DNA from: Candidatus Pacearchaeota archaeon
Lineage (GTDB): Archaea > Nanobdellota > Nanobdellia > Pacearchaeales > GW2011-AR1
NCBI GenBank assembly: GCA_023142835.1
Contig: JAGLIS010000060.1
Location: 1-7,122, forward strand
Length of the DNA stretch: 7,122 nt
Direction: 5' to 3'
Each line of letters starts with the position of its first letter. Within the stretch, counting starts at the first letter, position 1. Of this stretch, positions 1-6,300 are shown one piece after another. The notes under the pieces are model-generated. The model was not told the DNA's origin. It did not search any database and saw nothing but the letters and a program-made list of their open reading frames with translations. A program made the position numbers and the translations under genes.

Positions 1-28
1 ATATCCAAGTAAATATTATTTTTTTCAT
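1..28 (-). CDS. Start of a fourth operon gene, N-terminus only (partial)
   Basis: Only the first nine codons are inside the window, reading MKKIIFTWI; the rest lies beyond base 1. The start is well supported. Its ATG overlaps the TGA stop of the preceding surface-protein gene in an ATGA arrangement, and a strong Shine-Dalgarno sequence (AGGAGG) sits 8 nt upstream. A Lys-Lys start followed by hydrophobic residues would suit a signal peptide or N-terminal membrane helix, which would match the two secreted products encoded upstream, but nine residues cannot establish this. It is the last visible member of the minus-strand operon that begins with the AbrB-like gene. The function cannot be determined. 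Confidence 0.7.
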
Positions 29-1224
29 TTTAGACTCCTCCTTATTTTTCTAAAGTGATATTTTCTTTCTTTACGAATTTTGAATAATAATGTTATTATA
101 ACTAGAATTAATATTGCGTAAGTTCCTGTTTTGATAATTGATTTGAATATGTTTTGTTCGGGTTTAACGTTTAGTACTGCACTCTGCTCATAGGTTCTTT
201 TGTTATCGTAAAAAACTTTTCCAGAGATTATATATTTTCCTGCGTCTTTTGGAGTGAAGTAAAATTGAAAATTTGAGCTGTTATCTATAGGAACGTATAA
301 TTCTTCGTCGCTTTCGAGCAATTGAATTATTTTATTCTTGAAAGTTATTTGCCCTTTAAATTTTGCATCTAGTGGTTTTTCTCCTGTGTTTTTGAAACTG
401 GCAAATATTGGTACTATCTCGTCTATGTCTGCCCAAGGGGACACAGTTATTTTTTCTAAAACTCCTGCGGCTCTTAATGCTCCTTCTTCTAAGATATCAA
501 AAGTTAGAGTCTGCGAGTTATAACAGTCTACTGCTGATATGTCTACCCAGTATTGTCCTAGCTCCATTCCTGAAGATGGAATTTTAATTAATAATCTGTC
601 TTTTTGTGTTGGAGCTATTTCCGTGTCTGAGAACTCGAATTGTTTTACTATAACTGTCGAGCTTTGGTCCCATATATCAAATGTTATTTTTGGGGAGAGT
701 CTTATGTTTCCTTCGTTTAATACATCTAATTCAAAAATTATATCGTCTCCTTGCTCTACGCTTGTAACTTTAAAATTTGAAGCCCTACATGCTATCAATT
801 CTTGATCGGTTACTTGCACTTTTATAAAAACGTCTAGCACAGGGATTACAATTCCAGTCACATATCCTTCTTTTGACGAGGCTAGTTTTGAACTTTTGAC
901 TGTTACGAATCCTGTATAGTTTCCATTCGGAATATCTGTTGGTGGGGTCACTGATAGCATTAATTGAAATGCCTTATCTTTTGAAACGGAAAAATTTGTT
1001 TGTGAAAATTGTAGCCATGACGATATTTCCCCTCTTGATGTTATTGTGGCGTCGGTTGAATTCAGTGTATCTATTGTAACTATAATTGGTCGTTCTGCAT
1101 ATCCACCTCTTAAAACATTTTTAAAATTTATATTCGCGGGGCTTACTCCTACATTGGTTGCCGATGCAAATGTGCATAAAAATATTAGTAATACTATACC
1201 CATTCCTAACAATCTCACCTTCAT
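25..1224 (-). CDS. Secreted Ig-fold surface protein with C-terminal membrane anchor
   Basis: A predicted 399-aa cell-surface protein, not assignable to a named gene. Residues 1-22 form a signal peptide ending FASA. Residues about 23-140 look like an Ig/Fn3-type beta-sandwich; two further beta-rich segments follow at about 145-245 (flanked by Cys146 and Cys234, a possible disulfide) and about 253-353, the last CARDB-like with a 'FKNTGEKPL' turn. A TM helix spans about 368-382, followed by a very basic tail (KIRKERKYHFRKIRRSLK), giving an outside-facing protein anchored at its C-terminus. Four N-X-S/T sequons are present. I chose Met at 1224 over the in-frame Met five codons upstream (1239) because it gives a compact Lys/Arg n-region and has GGTG nine nt upstream; 1239 remains possible. 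It is third in the AbrB-led operon, 25 nt after the 701-aa gene (10 nt if 1239 is used), and overlaps the next gene by ATGA. It may anchor its larger operon partner, which lacks a C-terminal TM (inference). Confidence 0.85.
   Translation of the reverse strand: MKVRLLGMGIVLLIFLCTFASATNVGVSPANINFKNVLRGGYAERPIIVTIDTLNSTDATITSRGEISSWLQFSQTNFSVSKDKAFQLMLSVTPPTDIPNGNYTGFVTVKSSKLASSKEGYVTGIVIPVLDVFIKVQVTDQELIACRASNFKVTSVEQGDDIIFELDVLNEGNIRLSPKITFDIWDQSSTVIVKQFEFSDTEIAPTQKDRLLIKIPSSGMELGQYWVDISAVDCYNSQTLTFDILEEGALRAAGVLEKITVSPWADIDEIVPIFASFKNTGEKPLDAKFKGQITFKNKIIQLLESDEELYVPIDNSSNFQFYFTPKDAGKYIISGKVFYDNKRTYEQSAVLNVKPEQNIFKSIIKTGTYAILILVIITLLFKIRKERKYHFRKIRRSLK
37..42 (-). promoter_or_regulatory. Strong Shine-Dalgarno site AGGAGG
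   Basis: The minus strand reads AGGAGG here, complementary to the 3' end of archaeal 16S rRNA, with an 8-nt spacer before the ATG at base 28. It lies inside the last codons of the upstream gene, which it helps spell as Arg-Arg. It fixes the start of the partial gene at the left edge and is the only full-strength Shine-Dalgarno site I see at any gene start in this window. Confidence 0.75.
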
Positions 1225-1233
1225 TTTATTATA

Positions 1234-1237
1234 CACC
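1234..1237 (-). promoter_or_regulatory. GGTG ribosome-binding motif deciding the start
   Basis: GGTG is part of the GGAGGTGAT sequence complementary to the archaeal 16S 3' end. It lies 9 nt upstream of the ATG at 1224, whereas the alternative ATG at 1239 has only A/T-rich sequence before it. This favours the shorter form of the membrane-anchored surface protein. A four-base motif is weak evidence alone. Confidence 0.4.
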
Positions 1238-1249
1238 ATTTTTAATTTA

Positions 1250-3355
1250 TTAATTTTGTGTTGCTCCTATTATGATGTTTCCCTGGCAAGAACCTCCTGT
1301 GCCTGCCGGAACATAAACTCTCCAATATGTGTCGTTTCTTGCGTCGTTGGTTGCGTCGTTTTCTCGTGAACTTAATTTGAATGCTTCTATTGTTGGATTG
1401 TGTGTTAGGTTTAAATAATAATCTGATAGTTCTGATAAATCCATCTGTCCTGTATTTGAGGAAGTAATATTATATTTGGTATGATCTATTGAAATATTTT
1501 TTTCGGTGCAAATCATAGAGTTTCCGTCATCTTCTGTTTCTCCATATCCGCTCAAGCTTAGATTTATTTTTACATTGCCATAATTTATTATTTCAATTAT
1601 TTTTTCTGGAGTTACTTCTGTCGGTCCCGTGATTTCAAAACTTATCGGCGAGGTTACGCCTATTGATAAAAGGGTGTTTACAAATGTTGAGTCTGAAGCT
1701 GTTGCTGATATTGACATGTTGTCGGTTACATTGATTTGGCATTGCCAGTTGTCTGAGTTTGAATAATACTCTAAGTTGAATGTGCAATTTATTTGTGCTT
1801 CTTCGGATGTCCCGTATGAAGTGTTTATTTCGCAGGAGCTATTTGTGTAATGGTCGTTGTCGTCGTCGGGGTTTCCTTGTCCTGATGTCGATGCGTAAAA
1901 TTCTGCGGTAGCTGTTGAAATTGAATTATCTCCATCGTAATCTGTGGCGATGCCTGTGCAGTAAATGGGTGTTGTCGATGATGGTGTTAAATCTATTTCG
2001 TTTATTGGCACTGTATAAAAATCTTCGACTATTAGGTTTGTAATAGTTGGTGGGGAGTTCATTGTTAAATTTGGAGCCATGTCAGAATCTGCAGTCGTTA
2101 CTGTTACTTCTACTATATTGCTTGCCACATATCCTGATTCATTATTTACTAGCGTAAGATTAAGTTTGTCGTCTGTCGTGCAGGGGGTGTCTAGTGTTTT
2201 ACAATCTATCTTAAATGCGTTTGGTTCTCCTGCTTCTCCAGTGATACCTACTATTCCAAATATCTCTTCAGATGTTGATGGATTCCAGAGTCTAACTGTT
2301 CTTGAATCTGGAGAAGTTCCGTCTGATGCATTTTCTACGTAGCCAGTAATCCAGTGTGTTGGTAGGGTTATGATGATATTATCAATCCAATAGTTTTCAT
2401 TACCTCCCAACTTTGTAGTTAAAAATCTCACTGCGAAATTAGAATGCATATACTGAGATTCGGATGTTATAACGCTGTGAGTATACCATGTATCGTCTCC
2501 ATATAATGTTCCTCCATCAATATTTCCTATATTATCCCACCCACTTAAATTGTCATAGAAATATAGGACTACATCTCCTGGGTCGCAATCGTCATCCCAA
2601 TACGTAAAAGTAAAATTTATCTCAGAGAGGGTAGAGGTGTTAATAGTTGTCGCGGTGCTCATATTACAAATGTCACCTGCACACTGGGCAGAATAAGAAC
2701 CTACTGCAGGTGTATCAATAATCGTCCAACCTGAAGTAACAGTCCAGTTAGTGCCAATTACGCCTCCCTCCCAATCTTCTTGAAATAATTGAATTGGGTC
2801 GATTATGTGGTCAATTTCTATTTTTCCATTTATAATTTTTAAATCAAATGAATCTTGTTCGCCTAAAAGATTAGTTAAAAAAACTTTGTTATATTGATTT
2901 GAATTAAGGATTGTAAATTCTGCAATAAGTTTTGAGCCTCCGACTTCATAAATTTCGATTTTTGGATTGCCTGAAATCACACGAGGAAAAATTGTGATAT
3001 CATTTTTATTGTTTAAATTTTTTTCAAAAACTACCCTTATATATTCATCACTATAAATCGGTTTTGACCAGAGGTTATCTAGAAGATGTGTTTCGTTATA
3101 AATGTCATTTATTAATTTTCTGTCGCTATCTAAATGCTCAGCCTCGATTATTTTAATTATTGTTTTTGAATTTTGTGAGGTGTCTACAAAAGAATTTTCG
3201 GAGAAATTGTTATTTGTTCTGGAAGTACTTGGTGTCGCTTGTAATGTTTGGTGCGAATAGTTTCCCGTGCTTATAATTAAAAATAGTGAGATTGTAAATG
3301 ATATAGTTAATAATAAAATTCCATGTTTTGATAATATTAATTTGAGCGTGTTCAT
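1250..3355 (-). CDS. Large sequon-rich secreted multidomain surface protein
   Basis: A 701-aa predicted surface protein; no named gene recognised. Residues about 11-29 are a hydrophobic signal or uncleaved anchor, followed by a Ser/Thr/Asn-rich stretch (30-63). Residues about 64-187 form a beta-rich domain ending in IDHIIDP. Residues about 190-331 resemble a jelly-roll/MAM-type lectin-like domain, opening DWEGG and closing YWIDNIII, with an acidic WDDDCDPGD segment. Residues about 333-430 look like a carboxypeptidase-regulatory-like or Ig-like sandwich. Residues about 436-560 are a Cys-containing domain with acidic, possibly calcium-binding segments (DYDGDNS; DDDND). Residues about 565-700 form a final Ig-like domain ending in RVYVPAGTGGSCQGN. 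There are about 22 N-X-S/T sequons and 11 cysteines, fitting an extracellular glycosylated, disulfide-bonded protein. There is no C-terminal TM helix. Its ATG overlaps the stop of the AbrB-like gene (ATGA), so the two are translationally coupled. An adhesin or envelope role is likely but inferred. Confidence 0.85.
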   Translation of the reverse strand: MNTLKLILSKHGILLLTISFTISLFLIISTGNYSHQTLQATPSTSRTNNNFSENSFVDTSQNSKTIIKIIEAEHLDSDRKLINDIYNETHLLDNLWSKPIYSDEYIRVVFEKNLNNKNDITIFPRVISGNPKIEIYEVGGSKLIAEFTILNSNQYNKVFLTNLLGEQDSFDLKIINGKIEIDHIIDPIQLFQEDWEGGVIGTNWTVTSGWTIIDTPAVGSYSAQCAGDICNMSTATTINTSTLSEINFTFTYWDDDCDPGDVVLYFYDNLSGWDNIGNIDGGTLYGDDTWYTHSVITSESQYMHSNFAVRFLTTKLGGNENYWIDNIIITLPTHWITGYVENASDGTSPDSRTVRLWNPSTSEEIFGIVGITGEAGEPNAFKIDCKTLDTPCTTDDKLNLTLVNNESGYVASNIVEVTVTTADSDMAPNLTMNSPPTITNLIVEDFYTVPINEIDLTPSSTTPIYCTGIATDYDGDNSISTATAEFYASTSGQGNPDDDNDHYTNSSCEINTSYGTSEEAQINCTFNLEYYSNSDNWQCQINVTDNMSISATASDSTFVNTLLSIGVTSPISFEITGPTEVTPEKIIEIINYGNVKINLSLSGYGETEDDGNSMICTEKNISIDHTKYNITSSNTGQMDLSELSDYYLNLTHNPTIEAFKLSSRENDATNDARNDTYWRVYVPAGTGGSCQGNIIIGATQN

Positions 3356-3507
3356 TTTATGTCTAGAGTTAATCTATCATTGATAATATCAAATTTAATT
3401 ATTACTTCTTGTCCTTCTTTTATCTCTAGAGTGTCTACTATCGCTTTAGGTATTTTTACCCTGAATCCTTTTTGGATTTTTCCGTCTTTGAAAATCATCT
3501 CTTTCAT
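3352..3507 (-). CDS. AbrB/MazE-type minimal DNA-binding regulator, 51 aa
   Basis: This short gene encodes MKEMIFKDGKIQKGFRVKIP and then KAIVDTLEIKEGQEVIIKF, ending in LTLDIK. That is the swapped-hairpin beta-barrel pattern of the AbrB/SpoVT superfamily: a basic strand leading into 'IPKAI' (residues 19-23), a short helix, then 'LEIKEGQEV' (27-35) and two closing strands. The family binds DNA as a dimer, as antitoxins (MazE, VapB) or as transition-state regulators. At 51 residues it is essentially the DNA-binding domain alone, so the gene is complete. No toxin gene follows. Its TGA stop overlaps the ATG of the 701-aa surface protein (ATGA), making it the first gene of the surface-protein operon and its likely regulator. 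A TATA box and a pair of direct repeats precede it, which would suit autoregulation. The family call is firm; the regulatory target is inferred. Confidence 0.85.
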   Translation of the reverse strand: MKEMIFKDGKIQKGFRVKIPKAIVDTLEIKEGQEVIIKFDIINDRLTLDIK

Positions 3508-3508
3508 A

Positions 3509-3554
3509 GGTTCTTTTGAAATCCTTTTTTAATCCTACTTGGGTTCTTTTGAAA
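3509..3554. repeat. 13-bp direct repeat pair, candidate operator
   Basis: GGTTCTTTTGAAA occurs identically at 3509-3521 and 3542-3554, 33 bp start to start or about three helical turns. Each copy contains the short dyad TTC-N4-GAA. Relative to the minus-strand operon, the distal copy lies between the TATA box and the predicted transcription start near 3533. The proximal copy sits in the short leader, one base from the AbrB-like start codon. Between them, AATCCT is also repeated (3520-3525 and 3531-3536), 11 bp apart. Binding here would block initiation, as expected of a repressor site, possibly for the adjacent AbrB-like protein. The repeat is seen directly; the function is inferred. Confidence 0.5.
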
Positions 3555-3555
3555 G

Positions 3556-3563
3556 TATTTAAA
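3556..3563 (-). promoter_or_regulatory. Archaeal TATA box for the AbrB-led operon
   Basis: The minus strand reads TTTAAATA, a good archaeal TATA box. Transcription should begin about 25 nt downstream, near 3533, leaving a leader of about 27 nt before the AbrB-like ATG at 3507. A weaker alternative, TTAAAAAA at 3525-3532, lies 18-25 nt from the ATG and could give a near-leaderless transcript. The candidate operator repeats overlap this promoter region. Confidence 0.55.
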
Positions 3564-3615
3564 GATTGTGTATTGTAAGATGAAACTATTAATTCTAGTT
3601 ATGTTTAAATTTGAA

Positions 3616-4419
3616 TTATATTAAAGCTGAAACATAGACTTCCAAAATTGCTGAGAATACTAAAAGTAATACGGAGATTGAAAGTAAGGTGGTTATGTCA
3701 ATAATTATTCTTTTTAGTCTGTCTTTTTTTATTAGGTCGCCTTTTATGAATGCAAAATAAAGTATCCCGCCCGCGATTGACGCTAGAATATATGCTAAAA
3801 TTTCTGGTAGCCCGTGAATAAAATATTTTGTAAATGCTACTGGGAGTGCGGCTAGTCCTACTGATTCCCTCGCTGTTGTTCCTATTACGAATCCCATAAC
3901 GCTTGCATTCCAAACTAAAATATAAATTGCTCCAGCCCCATAAAAAAGTGCGAAGACTAATGATATTAATATTATATTCAGATTATTGGTTAGTATCTGA
4001 ATTATAGGGAACATTGTATTTGTCGCGTTTCCTGTTATTAGTTTGATTTGTTGAACTGATGTGCTTTGTAATTCAAATATTATTGCAGATGTTTCTGGTG
4101 GCAAAAAAAATGACCATAACGCAAACGCGATTGTCATACCTATAAATAAGAAAAGGATCATCATAGCAATTGGTCTATGTTGGTTTAATAGCCATTTTTC
4201 CGAGTTCCAAATTCTTTCTTTCTTCTCTTCCATTTTAATTGCACCTTGTACAATATAAAGACAAGAAAAAACTGTGAGAAAAACTATTGCTAATGATGTT
4301 GACTGGTCGAATATCCAAAGTCCTAGAAAAACTGAGAGGGAGCTGTAAAATAATCCGATGATCATCATCCCCACAGGGTCTCTCTCGGCTTTTTGTGGAT
4401 TAAATAATAAATCTAACAT
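3616..4419 (-). CDS. Stage II sporulation protein M-like (SpoIIM/DUF95) membrane protein
   Basis: A 267-aa multi-pass membrane protein of the SpoIIM (PF01944) family in its archaeal form. Hydrophobic segments lie near residues 17-36, 43-60, 85-105, 147-180, 205-226 and 240-262. Family hallmarks are visible: NN at 145-146, the WNASVMG motif (170-176), HGLPE (202-206) followed by an AGG turn (216-218), and a conserved-type Glu260 in the last helix. In Bacillus, SpoIIM joins SpoIID and SpoIIP in peptidoglycan remodelling during engulfment. Archaea do not sporulate and their homologues have no established role; a membrane or envelope function is only inferred. The start at 4419 is supported by a TATA box about 27 nt upstream, implying a leaderless transcript, and by the typical MLDLLFNPQKAERDP opening. 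It is divergent from the 555-aa surface gene and 108 nt upstream of the AbrB-led operon on the same strand. Confidence 0.9.
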   Translation of the reverse strand: MLDLLFNPQKAERDPVGMMIIGLFYSSLSVFLGLWIFDQSTSLAIVFLTVFSCLYIVQGAIKMEEKKERIWNSEKWLLNQHRPIAMMILFLFIGMTIAFALWSFFLPPETSAIIFELQSTSVQQIKLITGNATNTMFPIIQILTNNLNIILISLVFALFYGAGAIYILVWNASVMGFVIGTTARESVGLAALPVAFTKYFIHGLPEILAYILASIAGGILYFAFIKGDLIKKDRLKRIIIDITTLLSISVLLLVFSAILEVYVSALI

Positions 4420-4442
4420 GTTAGTCTTGATAATGATGCTTG

Positions 4443-4449
4443 TTTATAA
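4443..4449 (-). promoter_or_regulatory. TATA box for the SpoIIM-like gene (leaderless)
   Basis: The minus strand reads TTATAAA, preceded by an A/C-rich, BRE-like CAAAACAA. Its centre lies about 27 nt from the ATG at 4419, so transcription should start at or next to the start codon. No Shine-Dalgarno sequence is present, consistent with a leaderless mRNA. Confidence 0.6.
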
Positions 4450-4561
4450 TTGTTTTGAGATTGTAATTATTATATGATTATTAGTTGTCAGAATAGAAAA
4501 ACAAAATGTAAATTTATTCTTAAGTTTGGGTTTCATATTTAAAAATAAATAGACGGGAAAG

Positions 4562-4569
4562 TTTATATA
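4562..4569 (+). promoter_or_regulatory. TATA box for the 555-aa surface gene (leaderless)
   Basis: TTTATATA with GGGAAAG directly upstream as a BRE-like element. The box centre is about 25 nt before the ATG at 4591, predicting a leaderless transcript; no Shine-Dalgarno site precedes the start. The 171-nt region 4420-4590 holds this promoter and the divergent SpoIIM promoter. A second, weaker TATA-like run sits near 4537-4550. I see no RNA gene or small ORF there. Confidence 0.65.
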
Positions 4570-4590
4570 ATAGTTATTTTATTTTACTTT

Positions 4591-6258
4591 ATGAGGAAAT
4601 TTATATTATTATTGGCTGTTTTGTTTTTGACTGGAAATGTTTATGCAATTGAAGCTACTCATGTAATTTCTAATTCTGAAAATTGGGAAGATGTTTATTC
4701 TTCTGTTCTTTATGCAAATTTAAATAATGCGGAAGGGAGTTTTTTGACAAGTACCGAGCATGGATCTGTTTTATTGGATGGGATTTCTATCTCTAATAAT
4801 ATTTTAATTGTTAGTTCCCAGGATAGCCCTTTTGTTTTTAATTATGAGGCTGAGGTTCAATCGCGTAATTATGTCGGCGTTCAGGAAATTCGAGTTGAGT
4901 CTGCAAATTTAGAATTAATCGACGAGATGAGCGATGTTGATAATTTTATTATAGTTGGAAATGATTATGGGTATAACGCGATTGCCGTTGCACCTTATGC
5001 TATTCTTACGAACTCGTGGGTTTTTTTGGCTGATAGAGTTAATATCGCCGAGATTGATGCAATCTTAAGCAGAAGGGATGTTGATAATATTGTTGTTTAT
5101 GGTTATGTTGATAGGGAGGTTGCGGACACTTTACAAGAGTATGACCCTGTTGTGGTTGATACTGGGAATCGATTTAAAGATAATATTGAAATTGTAAAAA
5201 TGTATAAAGAAATTGAAAACACAAAACAGATTTTACTTAGTAACGGGGAATTTATTGAACGAGAAATTATGTTGGGAGGACATCCTATTTTGTTTACTGG
5301 AAGGGATAATGTTCCTGAGCAGATTGCTAACTATCTGAAGGATTCTGATATTGAAATTGGTGTTTTGATTGGTAATGAGTTGATTAATGCTGCTACGAAT
5401 ATTAGAAGAAGTACTGGATTGAGTGTTATGGTAAAATTTGCGCAGGGTGCTCGGTCTCAAGTAGCTGGTGTTTCCGCGGTTGAAGGACTTGATTTATTTT
5501 ATTTGCCTGTTCCAACTTTGGAATTAGAGGTTTATTCTATTAAGTATAATTTGGCAAGTTCTCAAGTTGAAGTTAGTTATCATAGTAAATCTAATGTTCC
5601 TATTTATATTAAGGGAACTTTGACTGCTCTCTCCGATGATGATGAACAAAAGTTTGGTGATATGGAGCCTGTTTTTATTGCTCCAAGCGATTATAAAACT
5701 TTAATTTATCCTGATATCTCATTAGATGGGTCTGAATTAAAAGCTGAAATATTTACTCTTTTCGGAGAGGTTCCTAGTTCTTTAGATAGAAGCTTGAGAG
5801 GAAGTTATGATATGGGTATTATTAATGTTATTGATAAATGTGAGATTGATGTTAATTCTATTAAATATAACAAACAGGCTGGTTCTTTCTATGTTAAGGT
5901 TAGTAATATAGGAGATGTAAATTGTTATGTTGATATTGAATTAAGAGATGTTGAGATTAATAGAATCAAACAGACAATTGGGACTGAGGGTTCTGTTTTA
6001 ATTATGGCTGGAGATAAGGATAATATTGAAATTAAGCAAAGAATGGATGCTGAAGATTTGGCAGATAATCCTTATGTCGATGTTGTTGCATATTATGGAG
6101 AGAGGGAAGAGTCTTTGGTTAATATTTTTAGAAAGGGGAATTTCGAATTAGACATTGATGAGTTTACTACAACTACTTATTTAATAGCGTTAGTTTTAAT
6201 CTTGTTAGTTTTAATAGGATTTTATTTATGGAGAATGAAACAGAATAAGGAGTGGTAA
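4591..6258 (+). CDS. Membrane-anchored surface protein with CWB2-like repeats and Ig domains
   Basis: A 555-aa predicted surface protein. Residues 1-19 form a signal peptide (MRKF..., cleavage after VYA). Residues about 117-190 and 205-275 resemble two degenerate cell-wall-binding repeat 2 (CWB2, PF04122) units: a hydrophobic strand and Gly, then an 'AVAPYAI' or 'REIMLGG' segment, a strand (WVFLAD; PILFTG), a helix, then a strand ending in Gly (IVVYG; GVLIG). Two Ig-like domains follow at about 311-410 and 415-525, each opening with SIKYN (316-320; 423-427); the second holds Cys417 and Cys445. A Thr-rich stalk (TTTT, 526-529) precedes a TM helix at about 530-548 and a short basic tail. In bacteria CWB2 modules bind anionic wall polymers, for example on Clostridioides difficile S-layer proteins; the ligand in an archaeon is unknown. 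There are no N-X-S/T sequons, unlike the 701-aa protein. It is monocistronic, transcribed from its own leaderless promoter and convergent with the 137-aa gene. The CWB2 call is moderate; the surface location is strong. Confidence 0.85.
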   Translation: MRKFILLLAVLFLTGNVYAIEATHVISNSENWEDVYSSVLYANLNNAEGSFLTSTEHGSVLLDGISISNNILIVSSQDSPFVFNYEAEVQSRNYVGVQEIRVESANLELIDEMSDVDNFIIVGNDYGYNAIAVAPYAILTNSWVFLADRVNIAEIDAILSRRDVDNIVVYGYVDREVADTLQEYDPVVVDTGNRFKDNIEIVKMYKEIENTKQILLSNGEFIEREIMLGGHPILFTGRDNVPEQIANYLKDSDIEIGVLIGNELINAATNIRRSTGLSVMVKFAQGARSQVAGVSAVEGLDLFYLPVPTLELEVYSIKYNLASSQVEVSYHSKSNVPIYIKGTLTALSDDDEQKFGDMEPVFIAPSDYKTLIYPDISLDGSELKAEIFTLFGEVPSSLDRSLRGSYDMGIINVIDKCEIDVNSIKYNKQAGSFYVKVSNIGDVNCYVDIELRDVEINRIKQTIGTEGSVLIMAGDKDNIEIKQRMDAEDLADNPYVDVVAYYGEREESLVNIFRKGNFELDIDEFTTTTYLIALVLILLVLIGFYLWRMKQNKEW

Positions 6259-6300
6259 TTTTATTTTTCTGGTTTTTCCTTTTTTTCTTCTTTTTCTTTT
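6259..6300 (+). terminator. Poly-T terminator region for the 555-aa gene
   Basis: Directly after the TAA stop the plus strand is almost pure pyrimidine with successive T runs (T5 at 6264-6268, T5 at 6273-6277, T7 at 6280-6286, T5 at 6291-6295) and no stem. Archaeal RNA polymerase terminates at such T-rich tracts without a hairpin. The tract lies inside the coding sequence of the converging gene, where it encodes the Lys/Glu-rich C-terminal tail. The composition is seen directly; termination is inferred. Confidence 0.5.

Noticed and set aside
338..1369. Plus-strand ORFs at 338-523, 539-805 and 1046-1369
   Set aside because: They lie entirely antisense to the two well-supported minus-strand surface-protein genes, have no promoter or ribosome-binding site, and give no recognisable protein features. 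Treated as shadows.
2079..2342. Plus-strand 87-aa ORF inside the 701-aa gene
   Set aside because: Antisense shadow: its low-complexity Ser/Val content is the reverse of Thr/Asp/Asn codons of the real gene.
3352..3507. Toxin-antitoxin locus led by the AbrB-fold gene
   Set aside because: The coupled downstream product is a large secreted glycoprotein-like protein, not a PIN, MazF or RelE-type toxin, and none lies upstream.
3584..3600. Short inverted repeat AACTA-N7-TAGTT downstream of the SpoIIM-like gene
   Set aside because: A 5-bp AT-rich stem without a following T run on the minus strand; too weak to call a terminator or operator.
4464..4483. Imperfect AT palindrome (16 of 20 positions) between the divergent promoters
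   Set aside because: Composed almost only of A and T in a very AT-rich gap, so this symmetry is expected by chance.
4420..4590. Possible C/D-box RNA or other small RNA in the divergent gap (an ATGATG-like sequence near 4432)
   Set aside because: No matching D box (CTGA) or stable stem could be found, and the stretch is better explained as paired promoters.
5233..5460. Minus-strand 75-aa ORF inside the 555-aa gene
   Set aside because: Antisense to the CWB2-like coding region, Asn/Ser-rich with no folded pattern and no start signals.
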